Source: Zunongwangia sp. ESRF-bin46 (GTDB taxonomy: Bacteria; Bacteroidota; Bacteroidia; Flavobacteriales; Flavobacteriaceae). Taken from it: a stretch of DNA of 64,000 bases. The translations under genes were made by a program, and so were the position numbers. The stretch covers positions 1 through 64,000 of the forward strand of contig NTLF01000008.1 in the NCBI GenBank assembly GCA_002631855.1, read 5' to 3'. Under the pieces are notes generated by a model. The model was not told the DNA's origin, did not search any database, and saw only the letters and a program-made list of their open reading frames with translations. Shown here one piece after another: positions 50,647 to 58,568 of the stretch; within the stretch, counting starts at the first letter, position 1; the number at the start of each line of letters is the position of its first letter.

Positions 50647-51426
50647 TTATCCAAAAACATCATTAAGCACCTCAGCTAAACGTATTCCCCCTTTTTGCAG
50701 CTGCATTCTAAGCACATCCATATACTGGTACATATAAGGATACCAAAGTTTTTCACCTACTTCAGTATTACCATAAATGTCTTTGCAAAGTGTGCGGCTT
50801 TCATACATCCAATCGGTCACAGAACCTTGTTGTATTTGTTCCAGTTCACTTTTTGATAATTCTTTTTCATTAGCCGCCAATTCTGAATAGGACATATTAT
50901 AATCTTCAATCATTTTTGTATCCCAAACGGTATGTAAATTAGTCCCTTCATCAAACCAACGCACTTGAAAATCATTTCCACCTTTGTCTTCTGCTAAACC
51001 AATGTGCAATGGTTGATGTAAATCACCGATAAAGTGAACCAATAATTTTAAAGAGAAAATCTTGTCTTCTTTTGAAGCATCCTCATCCTTAAGCACTTCA
51101 ATACTTTTATTGATTGCTACAATAATATCACCGGCTTCATTCTTTTCGTGTTTTTCATACGTTGAATCAAAGGGAAAATTTACGTAATGCCACGGGCCAT
51201 ACTTACGGTATTTACTATCACTTTTAATTTCATCGGCATATGTGGAAACCAAAGCCAGCGATTGACCATCTAATAATTTTTTTATGTTTCGTTTTGCTTT
51301 TTTAGTGAGGTATTTTTCAGCAATAGCACCAGTTGCCCTGTGTCCATTTCGTCCCCAATCTTCAGCTGAACGAGCCGTTAGTAGGGTAAACACAAGTAAA
51401 ACAAATAACAAAAATCCTTTTTTCAT
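50647..51426 (-). CDS. S1/P1-type nuclease
   Basis: A 259-residue exported zinc nuclease. Signal peptide about 1-19 followed by EDWGRNGHRATGAIAEKYL. Zinc ligands match P1: Trp and His of WGRNGH, Asp of STYADEI, His of GPWHYVNF, His/Asp of LLVHFIGDLHQPLHIG, and His/Asp of NLHTVWDTKM. It degrades single-stranded DNA and RNA outside the cytoplasm, probably for phosphate and nucleoside supply. The active N-terminal Trp is preceded by Glu-Asp if the signal peptide is cut after SA. Start 51426 is preferred over 51435. Confidence 0.92.
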   Translation of the reverse strand: MKKGFLLFVLLVFTLLTARSAEDWGRNGHRATGAIAEKYLTKKAKRNIKKLLDGQSLALVSTYADEIKSDSKYRKYGPWHYVNFPFDSTYEKHEKNEAGDIIVAINKSIEVLKDEDASKEDKIFSLKLLVHFIGDLHQPLHIGLAEDKGGNDFQVRWFDEGTNLHTVWDTKMIEDYNMSYSELAANEKELSKSELEQIQQGSVTDWMYESRTLCKDIYGNTEVGEKLWYPYMYQYMDVLRMQLQKGGIRLAEVLNDVFG

Positions 51427-51503
51427 AGTATGCATCTTTATTCTTTACGAAGAAATTTTAAGCAAAGATACCATTCCTTGTTTTAAGTTAATATTATAAA
51501 TAG

Positions 51504-51533
51504 TTGGAAAATTCAAAAAAAGAATTATATTTG
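51504..51533 (+). promoter_or_regulatory. Promoter of the SPFH operon
   Basis: TTG (51504-51506) and TATATTTG (51526-51533) with 19 bases between, an exact flavobacterial promoter. Transcription should start near 51540, about 32 bases before the SPFH ATG. Confidence 0.72.
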
Positions 51534-51571
51534 TTTAATATCATTTTAATATCAAACTAAATTCAACTACC

Positions 51572-52432
51572 ATGTCAAACGAAAAAACAATTACTCCAGC
51601 TAACGGCTATTTAATGCTGTCTGTATTTTTTATCTTTATCGCAGCAGGCGTAATTGGTCTGCTTCTTACTAAAAACCCTTGGTTTATAGCTTTGTTCTTC
51701 TTAGGGCTTTTAACTTTGCCCGGTTTTGTACTTGTAAACCCTAATGGCTCAAGAGTACTATTGCTCTTCGGAAAGTATATAGGAACCATAAAAAAGAACG
51801 GTCTTTTTTGGGTAAACCCTTTATACGCTAAGAAAAAAATTTCGCTACGTGCCCGAAACTTTGATAGCGAACGTTTAAAAGTGAACGATAAATTAGGAAA
51901 CCCCGTAATAATCAGCACTATTTTGGTATGGAGAGTGCGTGATACGCACAAAGCCGCCTTTGATGTAGATAATTATGAAGAATTTGTCCGTATACAAACC
52001 GATGCCGCAGTACGTGAACTGGCCAGTAAATACCCGTATGATAATTTCGCAGATGAAGGTATGGACGCAGATATTACCTTACGCTCTAGTATGGAAGAAG
52101 TGAACGAAGCTTTGGTTAAAGGCCTTGACGAACGTCTTACCATTGCAGGCATTGAAGTATTGGAGTCTCGAATTGGTTATTTAGCATACGCCAATGAAAT
52201 TGCTAGTGCTATGCTTAAAAGACAACAAGCAACTGCAATTGTAGCGGCACGCCATAAAATTGTAGAAGGTGCCGTTAGCATGGTCGAAATGGCCCTTGAA
52301 GAGCTTAGCAAAAAGCAAGTTGTAGACCTGGATGAAGAACGAAAAGCCGCAATGGTAAGTAATTTAATGGTAATTTTATGTGGTGATAAAGATGCTTCCC
52401 CCGTTGTTAATGCAGGAACTTTAAATATGTAA
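51572..52432 (+). CDS. SPFH (stomatin/prohibitin-like) membrane protein
   Basis: A 286-residue protein with two N-terminal membrane helices (about 14-33 and 36-54) followed by an SPFH domain (about 55-260: NPNGSRVLLLFGKYIGTIKKNGLFWVNP, KVNDKLGNPVIISTILVWRVRDTHKAAFDVDNYEEFV, IAGIEVLESRIGYLAYANEIASAMLKRQQATAIVAARHKIVEGAVSMVEMAL). Family members assemble large membrane rings and organise membrane microdomains. It heads a tight operon with a PH-like protein, an alpha/beta hydrolase and a ribbon-helix-helix protein, behind a clean promoter. Confidence 0.93.
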   Translation: MSNEKTITPANGYLMLSVFFIFIAAGVIGLLLTKNPWFIALFFLGLLTLPGFVLVNPNGSRVLLLFGKYIGTIKKNGLFWVNPLYAKKKISLRARNFDSERLKVNDKLGNPVIISTILVWRVRDTHKAAFDVDNYEEFVRIQTDAAVRELASKYPYDNFADEGMDADITLRSSMEEVNEALVKGLDERLTIAGIEVLESRIGYLAYANEIASAMLKRQQATAIVAARHKIVEGAVSMVEMALEELSKKQVVDLDEERKAAMVSNLMVILCGDKDASPVVNAGTLNM

Positions 52433-52433
52433 T

Positions 52434-52934
52434 ATGAGGGTTTTTAAGGAAACACAAAGGTTTAATCAATGGTGGCTTCGCTTGCTCGTCATTGCTGTAA
52501 TGGGTGTATGCATTGCAGCAACTGTCAACGCTTTTGATAAGATAACGGAAGACCCTACCCAATTTTGGGTCATTCTTATCATTTCAACATTGACCATAGT
52601 AATTTTGATTTTCTTGTTGGTTTTCACTAAGCTGGAAACAAAAATAGACGAAAAGGGAATCCATTATAAGTTCTGGCCGTTTAATTTAAGTGAACGTTTA
52701 TTAAGTTGGCGTGAAATTTCTTCTTGTGAAGTAAGAAAGTATAGCCCAATATCTGAATATGGCGGTTGGGGTTACAGGACTGGATTTACAAAAAACAGTG
52801 GTGCCTTAAATGTAAAAGGCAACAAAGGCATACAAATTGAACTGAAAAACGGCAAAAAACTATTATTGGGCACACAGAAAGGAACAGATGTAAATGCTGT
52901 TTTAAAAACCTATTCAGGAAAACTGATAAGCTAA
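52434..52934 (+). CDS. Membrane protein with bacterial PH-like domain
   Basis: A 166-residue protein with two membrane helices (about 15-34 and 42-63) followed by a compact beta-rich domain: LETKIDEKGIHYKFWPFNLSERLLSWREISSCEVRKYSP, YGGWGYRTGFTKNSGALNVKGNKGIQIELKNGKKLLLGTQK. This is the pattern of small bacterial PH-like domains (GNKGIQIEL, LGTQK). It starts one base after the SPFH stop. PH-like domains at membranes often bind partner proteins; a partnership with the SPFH protein is inferred. Confidence 0.8.
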   Translation: MRVFKETQRFNQWWLRLLVIAVMGVCIAATVNAFDKITEDPTQFWVILIISTLTIVILIFLLVFTKLETKIDEKGIHYKFWPFNLSERLLSWREISSCEVRKYSPISEYGGWGYRTGFTKNSGALNVKGNKGIQIELKNGKKLLLGTQKGTDVNAVLKTYSGKLIS

Positions 52935-52946
52935 AACAAAATTAAT

Positions 52947-53876
52947 ATGAAAAAGCTACTTATAATCCTTGCGTTCATTTACTTCGGATCTAATTATGCT
53001 CAAGAAGACTTTACTTCCAAAGATTTAAAAATCACCCCTTTGGTTGAAGGCACCCTGCTAATACCTGAAACTTCAGAAAAACCACCACTCGTTATTATTA
53101 TAGCTGGTTCTGGACCTACCGATAGAAATGGTAACCAAAATATGATGAAAAATAATTCGCTTAAATTTTTAGCCGAAGCGTTATACGAAAATGGAATAGC
53201 TAGTTTTAGGTATGATAAGCGGATTATAAAAATTATGAAAATGGGCGCCATAGACGAAAAGAAAATTAAATTTGATGATTTTATAGATGATGCTATTACC
53301 GTTACCGACCATTTTAAAAAAGACGATCGTTTTACCAGTATTTACATTATTGGCCACAGTCAGGGTTCATTGGTTGGTGTAATAGCGGCCCAAAATAGAG
53401 CAGATGGGTTTATTTCCATAGCTGGTGCTGGACAAGAAATAGACGACGTTATCGTAGACCAATTGGCAAAGCAAGCGCCAGGTTTAGTTGACAATGCCCG
53501 GCAATCGTTTGATGATCTTCGAGTGAATGGTACGGCTCAAAATTACAGCCCAGGGCTGGCTTCCATTTTTCGGCCAGACATTCAACCGTTTATTTACAGT
53601 TGGATGCAATACAACCCACAAGAAGAACTTTCAAAACTAAATATTCCTGTTTTAATAATAAACGGAGATAAAGACCTACAGGTTCAGGTAAGCGAGGCGG
53701 AAGCTTTACACAAAGCAAAGCCCGGAGCTACGTATAAGATAATTCCAAGCATGAACCACGTATTAAAGAAAATAGAAGGTAACGACCTTGAGAACGGCAA
53801 GTCGTACAATCAATATAACCTTCCTATTTCTGAAGAATTGATTACCGTTATCACCCAATTTATTGAAGCTAATTAA
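52947..53876 (+). CDS. Exported alpha/beta hydrolase (serine)
   Basis: A 309-residue protein with a signal peptide (about 1-18, NYAQ). Alpha/beta-hydrolase motifs: oxyanion region VIIIAGSGPTDRNGNQN (49-65), nucleophile Ser138 in YIIGHSQGSLVGVIAAQ, acid Asp in INGDKDLQVQVSEAE, and His in SMNHVLKKI. It resembles periplasmic esterase-like proteins of the S9/EstA type. The substrate is unknown. Third gene of the SPFH operon, 12 bases after the PH gene. Confidence 0.9.
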   Translation: MKKLLIILAFIYFGSNYAQEDFTSKDLKITPLVEGTLLIPETSEKPPLVIIIAGSGPTDRNGNQNMMKNNSLKFLAEALYENGIASFRYDKRIIKIMKMGAIDEKKIKFDDFIDDAITVTDHFKKDDRFTSIYIIGHSQGSLVGVIAAQNRADGFISIAGAGQEIDDVIVDQLAKQAPGLVDNARQSFDDLRVNGTAQNYSPGLASIFRPDIQPFIYSWMQYNPQEELSKLNIPVLIINGDKDLQVQVSEAEALHKAKPGATYKIIPSMNHVLKKIEGNDLENGKSYNQYNLPISEELITVITQFIEAN

Positions 53877-53877
53877 T

Positions 53878-54039
53878 ATGCCCAAAAAGAAAGCCTTTGC
53901 CTTGCGCGTTAATGAAGATATGATGAAAGCCGTTGAAAAATGGGCGGCAGATGAATTCCGTAGCACCAATGGTCAAATTGAATGGATGTTACATGAAATG
54001 CTTAAAAATGCCAATAGACTCCCTAAGAAGAAAGAGTAA
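53878..54039 (+). CDS. Arc-type ribbon-helix-helix DNA-binding protein (53 residues)
   Basis: A very short gene starting one base after the hydrolase stop. The product MPKKKAFALRVNEDMMKAVEKWAADEFRSTNGQIEWMLHEMLKNANRL has the Arc/MetJ ribbon-helix-helix pattern: an N-terminal beta strand KAFALRV, helix A (NEDMMKAVEKWAADEF), the turn STNGQ, and helix B (IEWMLHEMLKNA). It is probably a dimeric repressor, perhaps of this operon. It is not part of a recognisable toxin-antitoxin pair here; the neighbours are membrane proteins. Confidence 0.85.
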   Translation: MPKKKAFALRVNEDMMKAVEKWAADEFRSTNGQIEWMLHEMLKNANRLPKKKE

Positions 54040-54091
54040 CATTTAATTTTCTCTTAAATAATTGTATTTTGCGGTCAAACAATTAGAATCC

Positions 54092-55429
54092 ATGCAAGAT
54101 AACCTTACTCAAGAAATAGTAGACACCTCTCCCCTTTTTACAAACGACACCATTGTTTTTGGAGTGTTAATGTTAGCCTTAGGGTTTATTTTTTATACCT
54201 CATCAAAAGAATCCGGGTTTTGGAATTCTTTTTATAAAATAGTGCCAGCATTATTTATGGCCTACTTTATACCGGCCTTATTAACAACATTTGGTGTTAT
54301 TGCACCAGAATGGACTACCGTTTCAGAAACTGGAGCAGCTGTAGAGAGTAGCTCTAGCCTTTACTATATGTCTAGCCGTTACTTATTGCCTGCCGCATTG
54401 GTATTAATGACATTGAGCATCGACTTAAAAGCCGTGTTTAATCTAGGCCCTAAAGCATTAATTATGTTTTTTACCGGAACCATTGGAATTGTAATTGGAG
54501 GTCCACTCGCCGTTTTATTAATAGGAACCATCTCTCCCGAAACTGTAGGAGGTGCTGGTGCAGATGCCGTTTGGAGAGGTCTTTCTACTTTAGCAGGAAG
54601 CTGGATTGGTGGTGGTGCCAACCAAACTGCTATGCTTGAAATTTATGGGTACAATCAAGAATTGTACGGCGGAATGGTATTCGTGGACATTGTGGTAGCC
54701 AACATTTGGATGGCTATAATTTTAATAGGAATTGGTAAATCTGCACGTATTGATAAATGGCTAAAGTCTGATACGTCTGCTATTGAAGCCTTAAAAGCCA
54801 AAGTTTCAGATTATGCAAAAACTGTTGACCGAAATCCTACCTTAACAGATTTAATGATACTTGCCGCTATTGCTTTTGGTACGGTTAGTTTTGCTCATTT
54901 TGGTGCAGGATACTTAAGTGTATTTTTTGAAGACTTTGTAAATAGTTTTCCTAAGGGAATTACCCGTAATGTATTTACATTTTTAAGCTCCTCTTTCTTT
55001 TGGATGATTTCGATAACTACTCTAATTGGTGTTTTGCTTTCTTTTACAAAATTAAGAAGCTATGAAGGTGCTGGCGCCAGTAAGTTTGGAAGTGTATTTA
55101 TTTATATTCTTGTTGCCAGTATTGGTATGAAAATGGATTTAACACTCATCTTCGATAATTTCGGTCTTATATTTATTGGTCTTGTTTGGATGTTGATACA
55201 TGCTGGGTTATTGATTTTGGTAGCCAAACTAATCAAAGCTCCTTACTTTTTTCTTGCTGTGGGTAGCCAAGCCAATGTGGGTGGAGCAGCATCTGCTCCT
55301 ATCGTTGCATCGGCATTTCACCCGTCACTGGCAACGGTTGGTGTGTTATTAGCTGTATTTGGTTACGCTATAGGTACGGTTGCTGCTATACTGTGTACTG
55401 TTCTAATGCAATTGGCGGCAGTTTCTTAA
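54092..55429 (+). CDS. DUF819-family membrane protein
   Basis: A 445-residue inner-membrane protein of the YjcL/DUF819 family with about 11-12 helices. The frame extends ten codons further upstream, but MQDNLTQEIV is the better start. Typical stretches: FYTSSKESGFWNSFYKIVPALFMAYFIPALLTTFGVI, STLAGSWIGGGANQTAMLEIY, and PYFFLAVGSQANVGGAASAPIVASAFHPSLATVGVLLAVFGYAIGT. The function is unknown; its architecture resembles secondary transporters. About 50 bases after the RHH gene, possibly in the same transcript. Confidence 0.88.
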   Translation: MQDNLTQEIVDTSPLFTNDTIVFGVLMLALGFIFYTSSKESGFWNSFYKIVPALFMAYFIPALLTTFGVIAPEWTTVSETGAAVESSSSLYYMSSRYLLPAALVLMTLSIDLKAVFNLGPKALIMFFTGTIGIVIGGPLAVLLIGTISPETVGGAGADAVWRGLSTLAGSWIGGGANQTAMLEIYGYNQELYGGMVFVDIVVANIWMAIILIGIGKSARIDKWLKSDTSAIEALKAKVSDYAKTVDRNPTLTDLMILAAIAFGTVSFAHFGAGYLSVFFEDFVNSFPKGITRNVFTFLSSSFFWMISITTLIGVLLSFTKLRSYEGAGASKFGSVFIYILVASIGMKMDLTLIFDNFGLIFIGLVWMLIHAGLLILVAKLIKAPYFFLAVGSQANVGGAASAPIVASAFHPSLATVGVLLAVFGYAIGTVAAILCTVLMQLAAVS

Positions 55430-55540
55430 TAATTAGTTGTAATTCTGAAACATGAAAAATTCTAAAAAAGTTATTGGTATTTCAGGTTTTCTGTTTTCAA
55501 CAAAATATGCATCTTTGCGATCTTAAAATTTCCAGAAACA

Positions 55541-56257
55541 ATGAGAATACTTGCAATCGCTTTAACCACTTTACTTATAGTTAGTTGTTCCAACTCTAAC
55601 CCTGAGCTGGAAATGAATCTTTCCGGAAATGTAAAAGGACTTAAAAAAGGAACCCTGTTGTTACAAAAAATTGAGGACTCTTTGTTGGTTTCAGTGGATT
55701 CTGTGGCTATTGACGGTAATCCTAATTTTACATTTGTTGAAGAAATACAAAGCCCCGAGATGTATTACCTCTACTTGCGCCTTAAAGACGGTACACTTCG
55801 TGAAGACCGTATCCCTTTCTTTGCAGAGCCAGGTGAAATTATAATCAATACAAGCTTAAAAAAGTTTGGGGACGACTACATTGTTCGAGGTTCAAAAAAC
55901 GAACAAGCGTTTGATAATTACAAAAAAATGATGCAACGTTTTGCAGACAGAGATTTAGATTTAATTAAAGAAGAATTGACAGCTCAAAAAGAAGGAAGCG
56001 ATTCATTACTGGGGACTATTAAGCAGAAAAAAATGAATGCTCTTTCAAGTAAATATTTAGCAACTGTAAATTTTGCACTGAACAATAAAAATAAAGAGAT
56101 AGCTCCTTATTTGTTATTAACAGAAATATATGATGCCAATATAAAATATCTAGACACCGTTTATACCTCACTTACCCCAAAAATAAAAGACTCTAAGTAC
56201 GGAACGCTTTTAGAGTCTTTTATTTCAGAACGAAAAACTACAAAGGATAGTTTATAA
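55541..56257 (+). CDS. DUF4369 lipoprotein
   Basis: A 238-residue lipoprotein (lipobox LIVSC, Cys16). The N-terminal half (SGNVKGLKKGTLLLQKIEDSLLVSVDSVAIDGNPNFTFVEEIQSPEMYYLYL, then PFFAEPGEIIINTSL) matches DUF4369, a domain usually preceding thioredoxin-like domains in Bacteroidota. Here the thioredoxin part is absent and the rest is helical and charged. Upstream CATCTTTG nearly fits a -7 element. The 3' end overlaps the convergent gene by six bases. Confidence 0.85.
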   Translation: MRILAIALTTLLIVSCSNSNPELEMNLSGNVKGLKKGTLLLQKIEDSLLVSVDSVAIDGNPNFTFVEEIQSPEMYYLYLRLKDGTLREDRIPFFAEPGEIIINTSLKKFGDDYIVRGSKNEQAFDNYKKMMQRFADRDLDLIKEELTAQKEGSDSLLGTIKQKKMNALSSKYLATVNFALNNKNKEIAPYLLLTEIYDANIKYLDTVYTSLTPKIKDSKYGTLLESFISERKTTKDSL

Positions 56258-56518
56258 TGCGTTAATTTTATCAATTAACTTTCTTCCTTCTGTTTCCAAT
56301 TCTTGGTTAATACCCTTAAAATGTTGTTTTTTGTTTTCAACATCATTTTGGTTAACCTTTACTATCAGGGCATCAAAAACAGCGATGGCTTGATCGATGA
56401 TTTTTTCAGACTCTTTAGTTTCTTTTTCGGGATGAGTGAGTTGCCATATATAGACAGCTTCAATAATATCGCCTAAGACATAATTTATGTCCCTTTTTAA
56501 GTCGCGTACACTTGCCAT
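56252..56518 (-). CDS. Small helical protein, function unknown
   Basis: An 88-residue helical charged protein (ASVRDLKRDINYVLGDIIEAVYIWQLTHPEKETKESEKIIDQAIAVFDALI). The start at MASVRDLK is preferred over one 12 codons upstream. The sequence recurs widely in flavobacterial genomes as a hypothetical; no function. It is next to manA with 36 bases between and probably co-transcribed with it. Confidence 0.75.
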   Translation of the reverse strand: MASVRDLKRDINYVLGDIIEAVYIWQLTHPEKETKESEKIIDQAIAVFDALIVKVNQNDVENKKQHFKGINQELETEGRKLIDKINAL

Positions 56519-56554
56519 TTTATAAAATTTAAATTTGGCGCAAGGTACGAACAA

Positions 56555-57532
56555 TTACGGAATGTACGTTTCTAAAAGTGTCACAGATGTAGATTTTATT
56601 TTAATTGAAGAAAAACACGCAGGAATCAGCACTGTTTCGCCCTTTTTTAATGTTTCGGAAGCGAATTCTGTTTCTATATTTGCTTCTCCTTGAGTACACA
56701 TATAGACAATAAAAGAATCTATTTCAGCTAAATTGCGAGTAAAATCTTTAGTGATATTTAGTTTATTCGTTTCAAAATATTCAAGACTTTTTAAAGGAAT
56801 TGTTTTATTGTTTATGTCTTGATATTCTATTTTAGCCTCAATATTTTTAAAATTAATGGCATCTTTCGCAAGGTCAGTGTGTAAATCACGCATGTTACCA
56901 TTTATATCAGGTCGATCCCAATCGTAAATTCTATAGGTAATATCTGATGTTTGTTGTATTTCAGCTAAAAGTACTCCTTCACCAATGGCGTGTACTGTGC
57001 CTGGAGCGATGAAAAAGGTGTCACCTGGCTTTACTTTTTCAGAATGTAGTATGTCTGTAATATTACCTTCGGAAAGTTTTTTTAAGTAGCTCTTTTCATC
57101 AACTTCTTTATTAAAACCCAATATGAGCCGAGCATCTTTTTCTGTTTCAACAATATACCAAATTTCAGTTTTTCCAAAACTATTATGACGCTTTTTTGCT
57201 AGTTTATCCCCTGGATGCACTTGAACAGAAAGGTCCTCATGAGCATCAATAAACTTGAACAATAAAGGGAATGTATCTCCAAATTGGCCATAAACTTTTT
57301 CGCCTACAAATTCGGCTTTATAACGAGAGATTAAACTAGGCAGGGATTGTCCTTTAAATGTACCATTGCTTATTACTGAAGTCCCATTTTCTAAGTCTGA
57401 AATCTCCCAGCTCTCCCCTACTTTCCCTACCCCATTTTTATCTAATACTTGATAAAGTTTACTGCCTCCCCAAACTTTTTCTTTAAGTATAGGAATAAAC
57501 TTTAAAGGGTATAATGTATTGGTTTTGCTCAT
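56555..57532 (-). CDS. manA: Mannose-6-phosphate isomerase, type I
   Basis: A 325-residue zinc enzyme interconverting mannose-6-phosphate and fructose-6-phosphate. Cupin motifs: LFKFIDAHEDLSVQVHPGDKLAKKRHNSFGKTEIWYIVE (zinc ligands in QVHP and the Glu of GKTE) and FFIAPGTVHAIGEGVLLAEIQQTSDITYRIYDWDR (ligand His of TVHA, catalytic Arg). Typical short bacterial type. Start adjacent to the queD-like gene (its stop and this start share one base). Confidence 0.93.
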   Translation of the reverse strand: MSKTNTLYPLKFIPILKEKVWGGSKLYQVLDKNGVGKVGESWEISDLENGTSVISNGTFKGQSLPSLISRYKAEFVGEKVYGQFGDTFPLLFKFIDAHEDLSVQVHPGDKLAKKRHNSFGKTEIWYIVETEKDARLILGFNKEVDEKSYLKKLSEGNITDILHSEKVKPGDTFFIAPGTVHAIGEGVLLAEIQQTSDITYRIYDWDRPDINGNMRDLHTDLAKDAINFKNIEAKIEYQDINNKTIPLKSLEYFETNKLNITKDFTRNLAEIDSFIVYMCTQGEANIETEFASETLKKGETVLIPACFSSIKIKSTSVTLLETYIP

Positions 57533-57942
57533 TATTTACCGGTATAGACTACAAAATTACGGGGTGTTTCGTAAAGTTTTACCGAAATATCAAATTTATC
57601 ATCCAATCTTTTGCGAAGTTTATCCCATATAACAATGGCAATGTTCTCTACGGTAGGGTTTATTTTTTTAAATTCGTCTACTTCTACATTTAGGTTTTTA
57701 TGATCAAAAGGGTCTTCTACTTCTTCTTTAATGATTGTTTTCAGAAAATCTAAATCGATTAAATAGCCAGTTTTAGGATCAAGTTCACCCATAACACCTA
57801 CTTCAAGCTCATAGTTATGCCCGTGAAAATTAGGATTGCTACATTTACCAAAAAACGCACGATTTTTTTCATCACTCCATTCTTTGACAAATAAGCGATG
57901 TGCTGCATTAAAATGTGCTTTTCTGAAAACTGTTAAACTCAT
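57532..57942 (-). CDS. queD: 6-carboxytetrahydropterin synthase (QueD/PTPS family)
   Basis: A 136-residue pterin-synthase fold. Zinc ligands: His15 (NAAHRL) and His40/His42 of NFHGHNYELEVGV; catalytic Cys34 in KCSNPN. In bacteria this acts in queuosine biosynthesis (7-deazaguanine branch), matching the tgt gene elsewhere in the window, though related enzymes can serve pterin synthesis. Overlaps idi by four bases and shares one base with manA. Confidence 0.9.
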   Translation of the reverse strand: MSLTVFRKAHFNAAHRLFVKEWSDEKNRAFFGKCSNPNFHGHNYELEVGVMGELDPKTGYLIDLDFLKTIIKEEVEDPFDHKNLNVEVDEFKKINPTVENIAIVIWDKLRKRLDDKFDISVKLYETPRNFVVYTGK

Positions 57943-58457
57943 AGAGACAAGTGTTCTTGAAATTTTTCAAAAATTATTTTAAACCATTCGGTATAAATAG
58001 AAGGGTTTTCTTTCATATCTTTTTCTATAGCTTCCATGGACATCCATTTCCAGGCTGCAACTTCATCTGGATTAATATTTGGGTCGTCATTATATTTTCC
58101 CACTAACATATGGTCATACTCATGTTCTGTTAAACCATTATCAAAAGGTGCTTTGTAAATAAATGAAGTGGTTTCTTTTAAATTTGTTGAAAACCCCATT
58201 TCTTCTTGAAGTCTTCTTTTACCAGCATCTATATTATTTTCTCCATCTCTTTGATGACTGCAGCAAGTGTTTGTCCATAGTCCAGGGGAATGATATTTAT
58301 GCATTGCCCTTTGCTGAATCATCAATTCATTTTTATCATTAAAAACAAATACAGAAAAAGCACGGTGCAACAGGGCTTTTTCATGAGCTTCCATTTTAGG
58401 CATTAAACCAATTTTTTCATCCTTTTCATTTACAAGGACTACTTTTTCTTCTGTCAT
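57939..58457 (-). CDS. idi: Isopentenyl-diphosphate delta-isomerase, type I
   Basis: A 172-residue Nudix-fold enzyme converting IPP to DMAPP for isoprenoid synthesis (menaquinone, carotenoids). Cys65/Cys66 and His68 in NTCCSHQRDGEN and the Nudix box GKRRLQEEMGF (79-89) are present. The presence of Idi suits flavobacteria, which use the mevalonate route. Heads idi-queD-manA-small protein. Confidence 0.94.
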   Translation of the reverse strand: MTEEKVVLVNEKDEKIGLMPKMEAHEKALLHRAFSVFVFNDKNELMIQQRAMHKYHSPGLWTNTCCSHQRDGENNIDAGKRRLQEEMGFSTNLKETTSFIYKAPFDNGLTEHEYDHMLVGKYNDDPNINPDEVAAWKWMSMEAIEKDMKENPSIYTEWFKIIFEKFQEHLSL

Positions 58458-58513
58458 GCTATTTCAGTTTTTTCAAAAATACAAAATAGCACCTTGTAAA
58501 TAAAGCCAAAATG

Positions 58514-58544
58514 AAAAGCGTTCAATAGTTTATTGAACGCTTTT
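58514..58544 (-). terminator. Terminator of the OmpA/PD40 gene
   Basis: Perfect stem AAAAGCGTTCAATA/TATTGAACGCTTTT with a GTT loop, 24 bases beyond the gene's stop on the minus strand. Confidence 0.85.
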
Positions 58545-58568
58545 TAAAAAAATATAATTTGGTTAGGT

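Noticed and set aside
53878-54039. Ribbon-helix-helix protein as a toxin-antitoxin antitoxin
   Set aside because: No toxin-like gene is adjacent; the neighbours are the SPFH operon and a DUF819 membrane protein.
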